DNA of 64,000 nucleotides, from assembly GCA_937139405.1 (NCBI GenBank), contig CAKZPV010000033.1, positions 1 to 64,000 of the forward strand. The letters run 5' to 3'. The position numbers were made by a program, and so were the translations under genes. Below the pieces are notes generated by a model, which was given only the letters and a program-made list of their open reading frames with translations, was not told the DNA's origin and searched no databases. Of the stretch, positions 54,962 to 64,000 are shown piece by piece (position 1 is the stretch's first letter; every line of letters starts with the position of its first letter). Source of the DNA: an uncultured Nitrospirota bacterium (GTDB lineage Bacteria; Nitrospirota; Nitrospiria; Nitrospirales; UBA8639).

Positions 54962-55810
54962 TTACATTGCTCCCCGCACACACCATACGTGCCGAGTGGC
55001 AGAGGAGCTCTTATTAACTTTTTCAATGTCTGGGGCCCCCTGTGCGCCCAGTGCAAAGCCCACGACCAAAGCATCATCGGGATTCATGGGATCGACAGTT
55101 GCTGACCAATAAGCGTTCTGTACATCGGAAAAGATATTCTCTGGAACAAACGGCGAAGCTAAGGATGGGTCTTGAAGACTCTTGAGTTCGTATACCGACG
55201 GCAGGTGCCAGCCAGCCACAGCCCCTCTATGTAAAAAAGTGCCAGTTCTCAGACAATGCAGAATGGCCTGGCTCCAAGTGTAGGTCTCGCCAAAAAGGGA
55301 TGGGCGTTGCACCCATACCAGTCCGGTATTTTTATCCAATACGGCGGAGCCCTCCAGCGTCCGAACAAACCTCTTTGCCGACGGGAGGACTTGATCCCAC
55401 GGAGGAACGGCACTGAGCCGACCGGGGGAGCCAGAGGTGGTATAGGTGAAATCTGTGAATGGCCAGGCGCCATTGATGCGGTACCATAAGCGCACATGAA
55501 CCGTGGAACCATCCGTCGGCAGCCCGTTGATCGTGTCAATGATCCGGCTCCCTAAGGACGCACTGTCATAAAGATCGGCTGCTCCGGGGCTGGTGCCGAC
55601 GTACAGCCACCATTCGGTGACGGCTGCCCCCCCGGCTTCCCAGGCGAACGTGGTCGTGCTTCCTGGCAAGGGAGTTCCGGGTGTCGGGCTGGTAATGGTA
55701 GGTGAGGCCAGCGCCTGGTTCGGGCCTAGGCTGACGCAAAGGGCCAGGGTCATGATGCCTAGGCACCACGTCCAGAGACCTCTGGCGGGACTTGTCTGTT
55801 CAACTCTCAT
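54962..55810 (-). CDS. secreted DUF1566 protein, tandem copy C
   Basis: 282 residues. Same signal peptide and Ig-like part as copies A and B. The DUF1566 domain differs (GLVWVQRPSLFGETYTW, HRGAVAGWHLPSVYELKSLQD, AYWSATVD) and ends WCVRGAM. It is the first of the three in transcription order; its upstream region is not repeated. Confidence 0.88.
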   Translation of the reverse strand: MRVEQTSPARGLWTWCLGIMTLALCVSLGPNQALASPTITSPTPGTPLPGSTTTFAWEAGGAAVTEWWLYVGTSPGAADLYDSASLGSRIIDTINGLPTDGSTVHVRLWYRINGAWPFTDFTYTTSGSPGRLSAVPPWDQVLPSAKRFVRTLEGSAVLDKNTGLVWVQRPSLFGETYTWSQAILHCLRTGTFLHRGAVAGWHLPSVYELKSLQDPSLASPFVPENIFSDVQNAYWSATVDPMNPDDALVVGFALGAQGAPDIEKVNKSSSATRHVWCVRGAM

Positions 55811-56535
55811 ATCCGCACCTCCTTAATATGAATGTTGTGAATGAGCAAGTGATGTCGTTTCCTGAACCTACGAGATATGGTGAAAAAGAGCAAGGGACAA
55901 GAAGGCGGACTGTTTGTGGGTCTTTTATGAGACGTGGCAAGAGTCATGGTCAAAGGCTAGCGACCAACAGTCCATAGCGCCTTCATAGCCCTCGAAGGTT
56001 TCGTGTTCAGACATCTCCCATGAATGTCTTTGTTCTTTCGTTGGGAAATTTTGTGGCTCAACATCGACTGGGTATTTGTGTGGCGTGACAAGAAAGAGAA
56101 TGATTGTCTGTGCAGGGAATTGTGTGATTTCAGTCTTATTCTCGAGCCACAGATGTGTGTAGCTGCCAGTTCCCCAGGGGCGTTGTTTTTATGCTTCGTT
56201 TCTTTGTCTCGCCGTGAGGTTGTGATACTATCTGCTGTTAGCTCCGAGTAGGGCTCCTTCGCTGCGGCCCCTCATTCAACCTAGATTGCCAAATTGTCTT
56301 GTCTCTCAATTATTGACTCGCCTTCAGCCCCCTCAATTCTTTGAGCGCCGGGTGATGCGTTGCCCTGAGTCAAATTTAGCCTATTGCTAGGGTTAGGATA
56401 TGTTTATGGGGTGGTTGATTGGAAATCTTGAGACATCATTGCACTTCCCCCTCATTGTTGTTTTTCGTTATCCTAGAACCGGTGTTCATGTCCTGCTCTT
56501 GTAACGATTGAGGGAAAAGGCCACCTTATACACCA
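55811..56535. other. divergent intergenic region before the Wzc-like gene
   Basis: About 725 bp between the DUF1566 tandem and the plus-strand polysaccharide gene. No supported gene or clear promoter. Small frames at 55792-56251 lack ribosome sites and family features. Confidence 0.5.
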
Positions 56536-58860
56536 ATGTCTGATCCCACATTTCCTGTACACGAATCCCACAAAGAAAAAGCTCGGTCTGGTCGTCTCCA
56601 GGCTTCTTTCCATGATTTTCTTGACCTTACCCGTCGGCGTAAGTGGCTCATTCTTTCTTGTGTTGTCTTAGGTGCTGTCGTTGGAGGAGGGCTCGCTTGG
56701 TTCAAAAACGATGTTTACCGTTCCAGTGCCGTGATAGTTGTGGAGCAGCCACGGGGGACTGAGGGGGCTGGCTCAGCACCTGCCTATGGAAATGCGGCCG
56801 AGCGAGTTTCAACCATGACGCAACGTCTATTAAGTCGCACGCATCTTCGCCAGGTCATCGATGAATTTCTTTTGTCACCTGAGATGGTTAAACGGCGGGG
56901 CTATGAACCTGTCATCGAACGACTTCGAAATACTATTGTGATTGAAACGAAACGCGGAAGCCGACAATTGGAAGCCTTGACCCTTTCTTTCGCCCACCAG
57001 GATCCTATGACGGCGATGAAGGTGACCTCAACATTAGCGTCGCACTATCTTGATGAAGGGAGCGAGTCGCAGGCGCCGAGTATTGAGAGTTCCGATGAGT
57101 TTTTGCAACAAGAAGTGGATATGGCGAAACATGCGCTAGAGGAGAAAGAACTTGAGTTGAACGAATATCAGCGGGAATTTTTACGAGAATTGCCTGGGCA
57201 ATTGGAGACGAACCTGCGGGGGCTTGATCGTTTGCAATTGGAAAAAATTCGGATTCAAGAATCACTCAATGGGTTACATTCCCGGCTGGCATTGGTCCGA
57301 AAGTCGATCATTCATTATGAGTCCAATTCCTCTCGCCTTCAAGGAGCGATAGGGGAGGGGGGCAATTTTTCTGTGACAGAATTGGCTCAGTTGAAACAAG
57401 CCTTACATCAAATGATGACTGAATCCAGTGCAGACAATCCTGGTAAAGATTTCTTGAAGCGCCAAATTGAAAAACTCGAAGCAGAGTCGACACAGCGTCG
57501 TCGTTCCGGCCCCGAAGTCGAACGCACGGTTTCTGATCCGTATTTAATCGAACTCCGAAATGAACGGGATGATCTAACAACGCAAATCGCGAAATTGAAA
57601 TCTCAGCTCAAAAAAACCGGTGTTTCCATGTCGAGGTTTGAAGGACGTATTCAACGGACTCCTGAGCGAGGTCAGGCCTTATCAGTGCTTGAGCGGAATT
57701 ATGATTTGCTCAAAGAGCATTACCAACATCTTCAGCAGAAACGAATCAATGCTCGACTATCTGAAGATCGTCAAGCCCATCGGCTAAAGGATCAATTTCG
57801 TATCTTGGATCCAGCCAATTTGCCGACAACGCCCGAGGGATGGCCTCGTGAATTTTTTGCTCTTGGCGGATTGGCCGGTGGTTTGGGATTGGGATTTGGT
57901 CTGGCAGCTCTGTTGGATGTCTTTTTCCCCACCTTTCGTCGTTCGGTAGATGTTGAGTTGTCGCTGGGGTTTCCCTTGCTTGCCACGATCCCTCGATTCC
58001 AAATGGCGTATGACAAGCCCATGAAAATGTTGTCAGGAGTCGTCGAATCGTCTGTGAAGATGAATGGGAAGACCGATGGCGCGCCTATGAGGGATTACGT
58101 TGATCTGGAAGGAATGGGAAAAGGACACGCGGTATTCCAGGGCAAGTCTGCAACGAATCATGATTTTCCTGCTCCGTTAAACTTGGTCTCACGGTGGCGG
58201 CCCCATTCTCTGGTTGCCGAGCAATTCCGTGTTGCCGCCACTCGGCTTGACCTGTTGGGTGATCGTCCTATGGGAAATGTGGTCTTAGTGTCGAGTGCGA
58301 TGCAAGGAGAAGGGAAGACGTCAACGGCCGCGAATCTAGCCTATACATTGGCTCAGGATCTTGATGAACCCACTCTCGTCATTGATTGTGATTATAAACG
58401 GCCTCACTTACATAATGTCCTGGCTTTACGTCCTTATCCGGGTGTTGCGGATTATCTCGCCGGGCAGGATTCTTTAGAGTCGTGTTTTCAGCAATATTCA
58501 GATGTGCCATTATGGTGTTTGTCAGTTGGCGACATAGAGGCCAATCCGGTTTCTTTAGCTAAGTTGCAATACCTTTCGACGCTGATTGAGTCAATACGGT
58601 CGCGGTATCGTTTTATCTTTTTGGATGGTCCCCCGATTCTCCCACTGGCAGATATCAATGTTCTGAGTCGGCTTGCAGATATCATATTAATGGTGGTTCG
58701 TTCAGGAACAACTCCTAAGGATGTGGTGCAACGGGCTTCAGAAATGCTTCAGACGTCATGTCCCACGAGAATGATTCTCACTGATGCTTGGTCCCAAGGC
58801 ATTCCCAATTATGTGCGGCAGAGTTATTCGAAGCCAAAAGCACTTTCTAGCCAAATTTGA
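56536..58860 (+). CDS. Wzc-like polysaccharide co-polymerase with BY-kinase domain
   Basis: 774 residues. Two TM helices (~36-57 and ~433-457) flank a long periplasmic coiled coil (Wzz domain; LQLEKIRIQESLN, LERNYDLLKEHYQHLQQKRI). The cytoplasmic C-terminal P-loop domain has Walker A GEGKTSTAANLAY, Walker A' VIDCDYKRP and Walker B FIFLDGPP. The end lacks an extended Tyr cluster. It should control the chain length of an exopolysaccharide through the kinase cycle. No glycosyltransferase cluster is within the window. Confidence 0.93.
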   Translation: MSDPTFPVHESHKEKARSGRLQASFHDFLDLTRRRKWLILSCVVLGAVVGGGLAWFKNDVYRSSAVIVVEQPRGTEGAGSAPAYGNAAERVSTMTQRLLSRTHLRQVIDEFLLSPEMVKRRGYEPVIERLRNTIVIETKRGSRQLEALTLSFAHQDPMTAMKVTSTLASHYLDEGSESQAPSIESSDEFLQQEVDMAKHALEEKELELNEYQREFLRELPGQLETNLRGLDRLQLEKIRIQESLNGLHSRLALVRKSIIHYESNSSRLQGAIGEGGNFSVTELAQLKQALHQMMTESSADNPGKDFLKRQIEKLEAESTQRRRSGPEVERTVSDPYLIELRNERDDLTTQIAKLKSQLKKTGVSMSRFEGRIQRTPERGQALSVLERNYDLLKEHYQHLQQKRINARLSEDRQAHRLKDQFRILDPANLPTTPEGWPREFFALGGLAGGLGLGFGLAALLDVFFPTFRRSVDVELSLGFPLLATIPRFQMAYDKPMKMLSGVVESSVKMNGKTDGAPMRDYVDLEGMGKGHAVFQGKSATNHDFPAPLNLVSRWRPHSLVAEQFRVAATRLDLLGDRPMGNVVLVSSAMQGEGKTSTAANLAYTLAQDLDEPTLVIDCDYKRPHLHNVLALRPYPGVADYLAGQDSLESCFQQYSDVPLWCLSVGDIEANPVSLAKLQYLSTLIESIRSRYRFIFLDGPPILPLADINVLSRLADIILMVVRSGTTPKDVVQRASEMLQTSCPTRMILTDAWSQGIPNYVRQSYSKPKALSSQI

Positions 58861-59076
58861 ACAAGGCCTTCTCGACTGCTTGGGATTGCTACTTGATACA
58901 ATGCACAGAGGAAGAGAGAAGCTGTTTACATAGATTTTTTAAAAATGGTCTTTGTCTCAGACTTCTATATCAAACATTATTAGTGTCACGATCATGGTCA
59001 AAATTCTTGAATGAGCACATCATTATCTAAGGGTATCGTGGACGCTTTTCGTCATTTCTCCCATTAATTTTTTGCC

Positions 59077-60561
59077 ATGTTTTCTCGACTCTCAATTTTT
59101 TGGCGGTTGGCTTTGGGATATGTCACTATCCTTGCGTTGGTCATAGGAGTGAATCTCTATATCCTGAATCAATTTCGCGCGATCACAGAACTGGGAGCTG
59201 AGCTCGCTACTCATCATTTCCCAGCGGTCGAGACCGCAAAACAGTTGACTTCTAGTCTCTTTGCCCAATTAAAAAGTGACAAGCAGTATTTAGTTCTACG
59301 GGATACGACGCTTCTGAAAGATTTTTTGCAAGAAGCGGAAAATTTCCGAAAAACGCTCACCGCTCTTGAAGATCAAGAGCAAGTGGAATCGACTAGAAAA
59401 GCTCTCAAAAAGCTCAAGTCGAATCATGATGAATTCCATACCCTGTTCTTGAACGTGGGGGTGGAGCAAACTGATCGATCGCCATTTGCCATTGCCAATT
59501 ACGAACGCCACCGTGATGTGTTGATTGAGGCAATGACTCAAGCCATTAATGCCTATATTTCGTCCCAAGAAGCCAGTGTTGGGGCGATCCTACGAGATTC
59601 CCATCTTCGATCAGTTCAGGCTCAAGAAATCACCCAACAGTTATTGGTGATGGCTCTCGTCTTGGGCCTTGGCTTGGCGGGTATTGCCAGCTATAGTATC
59701 CTTCGTCCTCTCAGAAGGGTGAAGGCTCAGATACGTCGAATAGGGCAGGGTCATTTCGGAGGGACCATTCCTCATGACGTCCCTCAGGAGTTACGAGACC
59801 TCGTGGATCAGGTTAATTGGATGGGGGAAAAGCTGCAGAAATTAGATGAGATGAAATCGGAATTCTTGGCGAATATTTCTCATGAATTACGGACACCGCT
59901 GACATCGATTCGAGAAGGCTCGCAGTTGCTGCTTGATGGTATTCCCGGGGAACTCACCAAAGATCAACGAGAAACCCTGTTCATTATTTCGGATAGTAGT
60001 CAGCGGTTAAATCATCTAATCGGTAATCTGTTGGATCTCTCAAGAATGGAAGCGGATATGGTCTCATATAATTTACACCCAACGGATTTGAATCGTTTAG
60101 CTATTCGATCAATAGAGAAAGTCAAATTCTTAGCCGATCGAAAAAATATTCATATGGACGTCGATCTCATTTCTGACAAGATAAAAATGCAGGAAGTGGA
60201 TAGTCAGAGGATGGAGCAGGTCTTCGAAAATCTTTTATCCAATGCCATTAAATTCAGTCCAAAAGGCGCGGCAATTTCGATTCGCTCTCAACCTGATGCA
60301 GCTAAAACTGGCATCCACTTTATCGTTGAAGACACCGGACCTGGGATCCCGGAGGAAGATTTGTCGCATATTTTTGAACGGTTCTATCAAGGAAAAACTC
60401 AAGAGGGGCGTGCGTATGTGGGTAGTGGGATTGGGTTAGCCTTGGCCAAGCGTGTTGTCGACGATCACGGCGGCACGATTTGGGCAGAAAGTCGATTCGG
60501 CAAAGGCACGGCGTTGCATTTTACGGTTTCAACCAAAAGCCCTGCAAAAGTTCTTCACTGA
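59077..60561 (+). CDS. glrK: sensor histidine kinase (GlrK/QseE type)
   Basis: 494 residues. TM1 (~8-30), a ~155-residue periplasmic helical sensor, TM2 (~189-209), HAMP (~205-258), HisKA with His269 (ISHELRTPLTS), and the HATPase domain (NLLSNAIKFSP, DTGPGIPEEDLSHIFERF, GSGIGLALAK). The next two genes encode a lipoprotein and a sigma-54 response regulator, the same layout as glrK-qseG-glrR, in which QseG acts with the kinase on the envelope side. Confidence 0.9.
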   Translation: MFSRLSIFWRLALGYVTILALVIGVNLYILNQFRAITELGAELATHHFPAVETAKQLTSSLFAQLKSDKQYLVLRDTTLLKDFLQEAENFRKTLTALEDQEQVESTRKALKKLKSNHDEFHTLFLNVGVEQTDRSPFAIANYERHRDVLIEAMTQAINAYISSQEASVGAILRDSHLRSVQAQEITQQLLVMALVLGLGLAGIASYSILRPLRRVKAQIRRIGQGHFGGTIPHDVPQELRDLVDQVNWMGEKLQKLDEMKSEFLANISHELRTPLTSIREGSQLLLDGIPGELTKDQRETLFIISDSSQRLNHLIGNLLDLSRMEADMVSYNLHPTDLNRLAIRSIEKVKFLADRKNIHMDVDLISDKIKMQEVDSQRMEQVFENLLSNAIKFSPKGAAISIRSQPDAAKTGIHFIVEDTGPGIPEEDLSHIFERFYQGKTQEGRAYVGSGIGLALAKRVVDDHGGTIWAESRFGKGTALHFTVSTKSPAKVLH

Positions 60562-60573
60562 ATCTGACCATTT

Positions 60574-61398
60574 ATGGTGATTTCTCAAAAGGCTACATGG
60601 CAAGCGATTCTCATCTTTTTCTGCATGCTTGTTTCTCTTTCGTGTACAGGTCCGAATTGGAATGTGGAGCAACCTGTTGAACAATTCACCGTTTCTCCCA
60701 GCAATCTCGCGCTGGTGTTAGAGCCAGAATTTGAAGATGTTTCCTATTTTAAAGCGATTGCCGAAGATCAGGAAAAACAATTAGGTCTCTGTAAGGATGA
60801 CGATGAATGCCGCGGTATTCACTTTCTTCGAGGTTTGTCGGCGTTATATGAAAATAGGGAATTGGCCGCGTTGCATTTTCGAAAAGTTGTTGTTTCTCGG
60901 CCCAATAGTCTTTTAGCGGGTGAGAGTCGATTTTGGTTATGGTTTTTAGATGTGTTGAATACGCCCAATAATGCCGGGCTGACATCTCAAGAACTGATCA
61001 AGCGGTTAACCCGCGAGGTGGTGCATAAAGAACTGTCGATATATGAACTGAATGGAAAGTTAGAACAGGCTTTGGCGAACGATTTGAAAAAAGAATTGCT
61101 TGTGCAAAATGACATGGTGAAAAAAATGAATCAGACTATAGCGACGATGACTAAGCAACTTGAGCAAGCTAAAAAACAAGAAGCCATCCGCCAAGAAGCC
61201 CAACAAGCACTCAAGGCCAGTGAGAAAAAAGTCATGGAGTTAACCAATCAATTGGAAGCGTTACGGCGGATTGATCAGGAAATTCGAGAAAAGGCTCCTC
61301 CAACACGCCCATCCGAAAAAATGACACCAAGTCTTGAAGTTGAACCATCGGGAGAGAGTAACGAAGCGAGTGCTGACGAAAGTGAGACAGTAAAGTGA
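60574..61398 (+). CDS. qseG: QseG-like lipoprotein of the two-component set
   Basis: 274 residues. The N-terminal membrane segment ends in a Cys24 lipobox-like SLSC. The mature part has two Cys (GLCKDDDECRG) and a TPR-like ALHFRKVVVSRPN stretch, then a long coiled coil (~155-240, MVKKMNQTIATMTKQLEQAKK). It lies 12 bp after the kinase gene. It is thought to modulate the sensor at the envelope. The gene name is used by layout and general features, not by close sequence match. Confidence 0.7.
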   Translation: MVISQKATWQAILIFFCMLVSLSCTGPNWNVEQPVEQFTVSPSNLALVLEPEFEDVSYFKAIAEDQEKQLGLCKDDDECRGIHFLRGLSALYENRELAALHFRKVVVSRPNSLLAGESRFWLWFLDVLNTPNNAGLTSQELIKRLTREVVHKELSIYELNGKLEQALANDLKKELLVQNDMVKKMNQTIATMTKQLEQAKKQEAIRQEAQQALKASEKKVMELTNQLEALRRIDQEIREKAPPTRPSEKMTPSLEVEPSGESNEASADESETVK

Positions 61399-61521
61399 AA
61401 AGATATGTCGTGAAGAATTGAACGTGAAAGAAGGAAAAAAATAGATAGCAAGTAATGCCGAAGAAAGAAAATTCTTGCTGAAAAAATGGAAATTCTTCTC
61501 TGAGGGGCTATAGGAGCGATT

Positions 61522-62916
61522 ATGTCTGACGAACGAATTCTTGTTGTTGATGATGATCCCAGTTTATTGACCTTGCTTAAAATGCGACTGCGTTCCATGG
61601 GTTTTGTGGTGACTGCCTGTGACTGTGGCGGAGAAGCGCTGACTCATGCTCAGGAGGAGCCATATGATTTTGCCATTCTTGACCTCCGGTTGCCTGACGC
61701 CGATGGGTTAGATCTGATGGAGGAGCTGCATCAACATCAAACCAATCTGCCTGTACTGATCTTGACGGCACATGGATGTATTCCTAATGCCGTACAAGCT
61801 ATGAAAAAAGGTGCATATGGGTATTTAACCAAGCCCTTCGATGATAAAGAGTTACAGGAGAGCATTGATAAGGCGTTGACGACCAAGCGGATGAGTGAGG
61901 AAATTCATCGTCTTCAACTACTGGTCAATGAATTATATGGATTAGATAATGTGGTTGCGAGGAGTCCTCAGATGCATGCGGTACTCCAACAAGTCGCGCG
62001 TGTGGCAAAAACGGACACGACAATTTGCATTTCTGGAGAAACGGGAACAGGGAAAGAAGTCATAGCTCGGGTCATTCATTGTAATAGCCCCAGAGCTTCC
62101 AAACCATTTATGGCGGTGAACTGTGCCGCAATTCCAGAGACGCTGTTTGAAAGTGAATTATTTGGACATATGAAGGGTTCCTTTACTGGTGCGCATCAAA
62201 ACAAACGGGGCTTGATCCATAGCGCAGACAAAGGCACGTTATTTCTTGATGAAATTGGAGAAATGCCGCTATCTCTCCAAGGTAAATTACTGCGTGCTAT
62301 TCAAAATCGAGAAATATTACCTGTTGGTGGACAGGTTCCCATCAAAGTTGATGTCAGAATTTTGGCTGCCACTAATAAAGATTTGCAACAAGCGGTTCAA
62401 GAAGGACGCTTTCGTGAAGACCTCTATTATCGGATTCAAGTGGTTCCGCTACATCTCCCTCCTTTACGAGAACGGCGTGAGGACATCCCGTCTTTGGCGC
62501 AATTTTTTCTGAAACGGAATGCAGACCATCATGGCAAAGTGATGAAGGGTTTTTCGCCTGAAGCCATGCAAAGTTTACTGATGCATGCCTGGCCGGGAAA
62601 TGTTCGAGAACTTGAAAATATGATTGAACGGGCTGTGGTGATGTCGCCTCAAGAGACAATAAGTGCAGAGTTTCTTCCTGTTTTACCGGAAAAATCCGCT
62701 CAACCTGGGAGTTTACAACCATTAACCGAAGCCAAAGAGGCCTTTGAGCGTGACTATCTCAGAGATTTATTGCGGGCTACCCAAGGCAATATTTCACGGG
62801 CATCACAGATCGCGGGGCGGTACCGAGCAGATTTTTATAAACTGTTAAAAAAATACGGTCTTCATCCTTCAGATAAATCTCCTGAAATTCCTTCGCGTCT
62901 TCCCCGTTCGGACTAG
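61522..62916 (+). CDS. glrR: sigma-54-dependent response regulator (GlrR type)
   Basis: 464 residues. Receiver: acidic pocket Asp10-12, phospho-acceptor Asp54 (AILDLRLPD), Lys105. AAA+ domain: Walker A GETGTGKE (172-179), GSFTGA (219-224) in place of GAFTGA, Walker B LFLDEIGEM. A Fis-type HTH is at the C-terminus (ISRASQIAGRYRADFYKLLKKYG). TAGGAG precedes the ATG. It should respond to the kinase upstream and switch on -24/-12 promoters. Confidence 0.93.
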   Translation: MSDERILVVDDDPSLLTLLKMRLRSMGFVVTACDCGGEALTHAQEEPYDFAILDLRLPDADGLDLMEELHQHQTNLPVLILTAHGCIPNAVQAMKKGAYGYLTKPFDDKELQESIDKALTTKRMSEEIHRLQLLVNELYGLDNVVARSPQMHAVLQQVARVAKTDTTICISGETGTGKEVIARVIHCNSPRASKPFMAVNCAAIPETLFESELFGHMKGSFTGAHQNKRGLIHSADKGTLFLDEIGEMPLSLQGKLLRAIQNREILPVGGQVPIKVDVRILAATNKDLQQAVQEGRFREDLYYRIQVVPLHLPPLRERREDIPSLAQFFLKRNADHHGKVMKGFSPEAMQSLLMHAWPGNVRELENMIERAVVMSPQETISAEFLPVLPEKSAQPGSLQPLTEAKEAFERDYLRDLLRATQGNISRASQIAGRYRADFYKLLKKYGLHPSDKSPEIPSRLPRSD

Positions 62917-63467
62917 AGTTTGCCCTCGCCTAAAATTTCAAAATCAGTTCACAGAGAATTCAAGTCTCTACCCCAAGAGCCACTTTTCAAGGCTATAGAC
63001 TACTTTTTCAGCTTCCCGGACTAATATTATATGATGAGTCGTTACTCTTTTTGAGTTCTCGTCGTACAAGAGCCTAGAGTTTGCTACTCCCAGCCTTCGT
63101 CTTATTCTCTCTGTACCTCATTTGTTGAGTAGAACCAGATTATTCATTGGAAATGGCGTATTTTCCTTTAGTTTCGAATGTAATGTTCCGAATACAAGTG
63201 GCTATTGGTGTTATTTCATCAGATCTTGATGGAATATCAACTAATCTATTCATAAATCTTCTAGAATTTTTGGTCTTTTTGCGGTAGAGAGAAACATAGT
63301 GCTGGGGTTCCCCAGCTCTCAAAATTATTGGTTTAGGCCTTTCTGTTTGTCGTTTAAAAGGCAGACTTTCATATTCTTCGCAACGATACTAGGCGAAGAT
63401 TTTTGTAAATACCTTTTTCCTTCAAAATGATGCGAAAAATAGTTCTTGTTTGGTGAGAGACAGAATT
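62917..63467. other. intergenic region before the GAF sensor gene
   Basis: About 550 bp. No supported gene; the frame at 63140-63322 on the minus strand has no family signal. AT-rich; no clear promoter pair found. Confidence 0.5.
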
Positions 63468-64000
63468 ATGAGCAAAAGTTATCCAGTGAACGCTCAGTCA
63501 TGTGAAAGGGCAGGCAATGTGCTGCCGATGCCGTTCCCAACGAAGTATGATTATCGGCAAAAATGGCTAGAAATTACTGAAGCTTTTTCCGCTTGCCATG
63601 ATATTCAAGAAATTTACGATCGATATTTGGAGTGGCTCAATCAAACATTTGGTGTTCCTCGAATTACCATTTGGAAAAGATTCAATGTGGATGGGCGATT
63701 CTATCAGATTCGAACGATCAATTCTGAAGAGCAGCCTCCACCGATTGCAGGAGCACATGATTTAGTTCAAAGAATTCTTGCCAAAAAAGGTCCATTTAGA
63801 ATTGATGAAGGAGATGGTGAAGACGATAGCTTTCGAGAGCTTCGTCGCTGCACACAGGGGCATATTTGCGTTCCCTTTATTACGACTCGAGAAGGGCTTC
63901 TTGGATTTTGCACGTTAAGCAAGGAATGTGATGATCGAACCTATGATGATGATGACTTCGATCTGCTTCGTGTTATTGCCCATCACGTCACCATGTTAAT
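63468..64000 (+). CDS. GAF-domain sensor protein (partial, 5' part only)
   Basis: The frame is open from an ATG at 63468 to the window edge, 177 codons, C-terminus outside the window. After a short N-terminal region the sequence is a GAF domain: WLEITEAFSACHDIQEIYDRYLEWLNQTFGVPRITIWKRF, later CVPFITTREGLLGFCTLS and DDFDLLRVIAHHVTML. This pattern resembles GAF segments of PrsK-type histidine kinases of the exopolysaccharide/PEP-CTERM systems, but the kinase part is not seen. Confidence 0.75.
   Translation, partial: MSKSYPVNAQSCERAGNVLPMPFPTKYDYRQKWLEITEAFSACHDIQEIYDRYLEWLNQTFGVPRITIWKRFNVDGRFYQIRTINSEEQPPPIAGAHDLVQRILAKKGPFRIDEGDGEDDSFRELRRCTQGHICVPFITTREGLLGFCTLSKECDDRTYDDDDFDLLRVIAHHVTML

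Noticed and set aside
52839-55810. A diversity-generating retroelement acting on the DUF1566 genes
   Set aside because: No reverse transcriptase and no template repeat in the window, so the claim is not supported; kept only as a lead in the tandem finding.
56221-56280. sigma-54-type promoter before the Wzc-like gene (GG-N10-GC at about 56254)
   Set aside because: The -12 part reads CTGC and the -24 part GGCT, too far from consensus to list as a promoter.
1-64000. CRISPR arrays
   Set aside because: No series of regularly spaced identical repeats was found; the only close repeats are the DUF1566 tandem and the island palindromes.

Overview
The window looks like the chromosome of a Gram-negative bacterium. 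It shows many Sec signal peptides, lipoproteins with lipoboxes, a predicted outer-membrane beta-barrel, sigma-54-type activators and exopolysaccharide machinery. The gene mix (a GlrK/QseG/GlrR-type signalling set, a saccharopine-type lysine pathway, GH15, many TPR proteins, and a terminal GAF sensor resembling PrsK) fits Nitrospirota or a deep proteobacterial lineage. This is inference; no rRNA or single marker fixes the taxonomy.

Layout. 1-5.2 kb: the N-terminal part of a secreted collagen-like protein, a beta-propeller lactonase-like protein, two tandem TetR repressors with three operator-like palindromes between them and the lactonase gene, and a NicO/UreH-type nickel permease. 5.3-13.9 kb: the most striking chromosomal locus. 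It is a minus-strand operon resembling Fap functional-amyloid systems: two paralogous two-repeat secreted proteins, a third Ala-rich secreted protein with CxxC, a periplasmic C39 peptidase and a FapF-like barrel. All three secreted proteins, and the peptidase itself, carry an E/Q-L-(D/E)-x2-(I/V)-(T/S)-A-x-G motif like a double-glycine leader. A sigma-54-type promoter and an upstream 22-bp palindrome precede the operon, facing a divergent sigma-54 activator gene whose receiver domain lacks the phospho-acceptor Asp.

14-38.7 kb: mostly housekeeping and accessory genes. They include GH15, a 3-hydroxyisobutyrate-dehydrogenase-like enzyme, an exported metacaspase with Sel1-like repeats, RtcB, glutaminase, a Tag-DUF488 fusion, a retropepsin-like protease, a three-gene lysine catabolic cluster, TPR and lipoproteins, a radical SAM protein, a degenerate BY-kinase-like ATPase and a secreted DUF1566 protein.

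39.4-52.45 kb: a 13-kb genomic island integrated in tRNA-Arg(CCT). It is bounded by 46-bp direct repeats (45/46 identical). It carries a tyrosine integrase next to the tRNA, then an excisionase-like HTH, a serine recombinase, a DNA methyltransferase, a prim-pol/ATPase and a zinc-ribbon protein in one compact operon. An AT-rich cargo follows: an unknown protein, a three-TM protein and an AlbA_2 (Schlafen-like) protein that together could be an undescribed defence module, then a DUF6391-like membrane protein and an XRE regulator.

52.8-64 kb: three tandem DUF1566 proteins with nearly identical 5' halves and 3' flanks but divergent C-terminal domains. After them come a Wzc-like polysaccharide co-polymerase/BY-kinase, a sensor kinase-lipoprotein-sigma-54 regulator set of the GlrK/QseG/GlrR type, and the start of a GAF-domain sensor.
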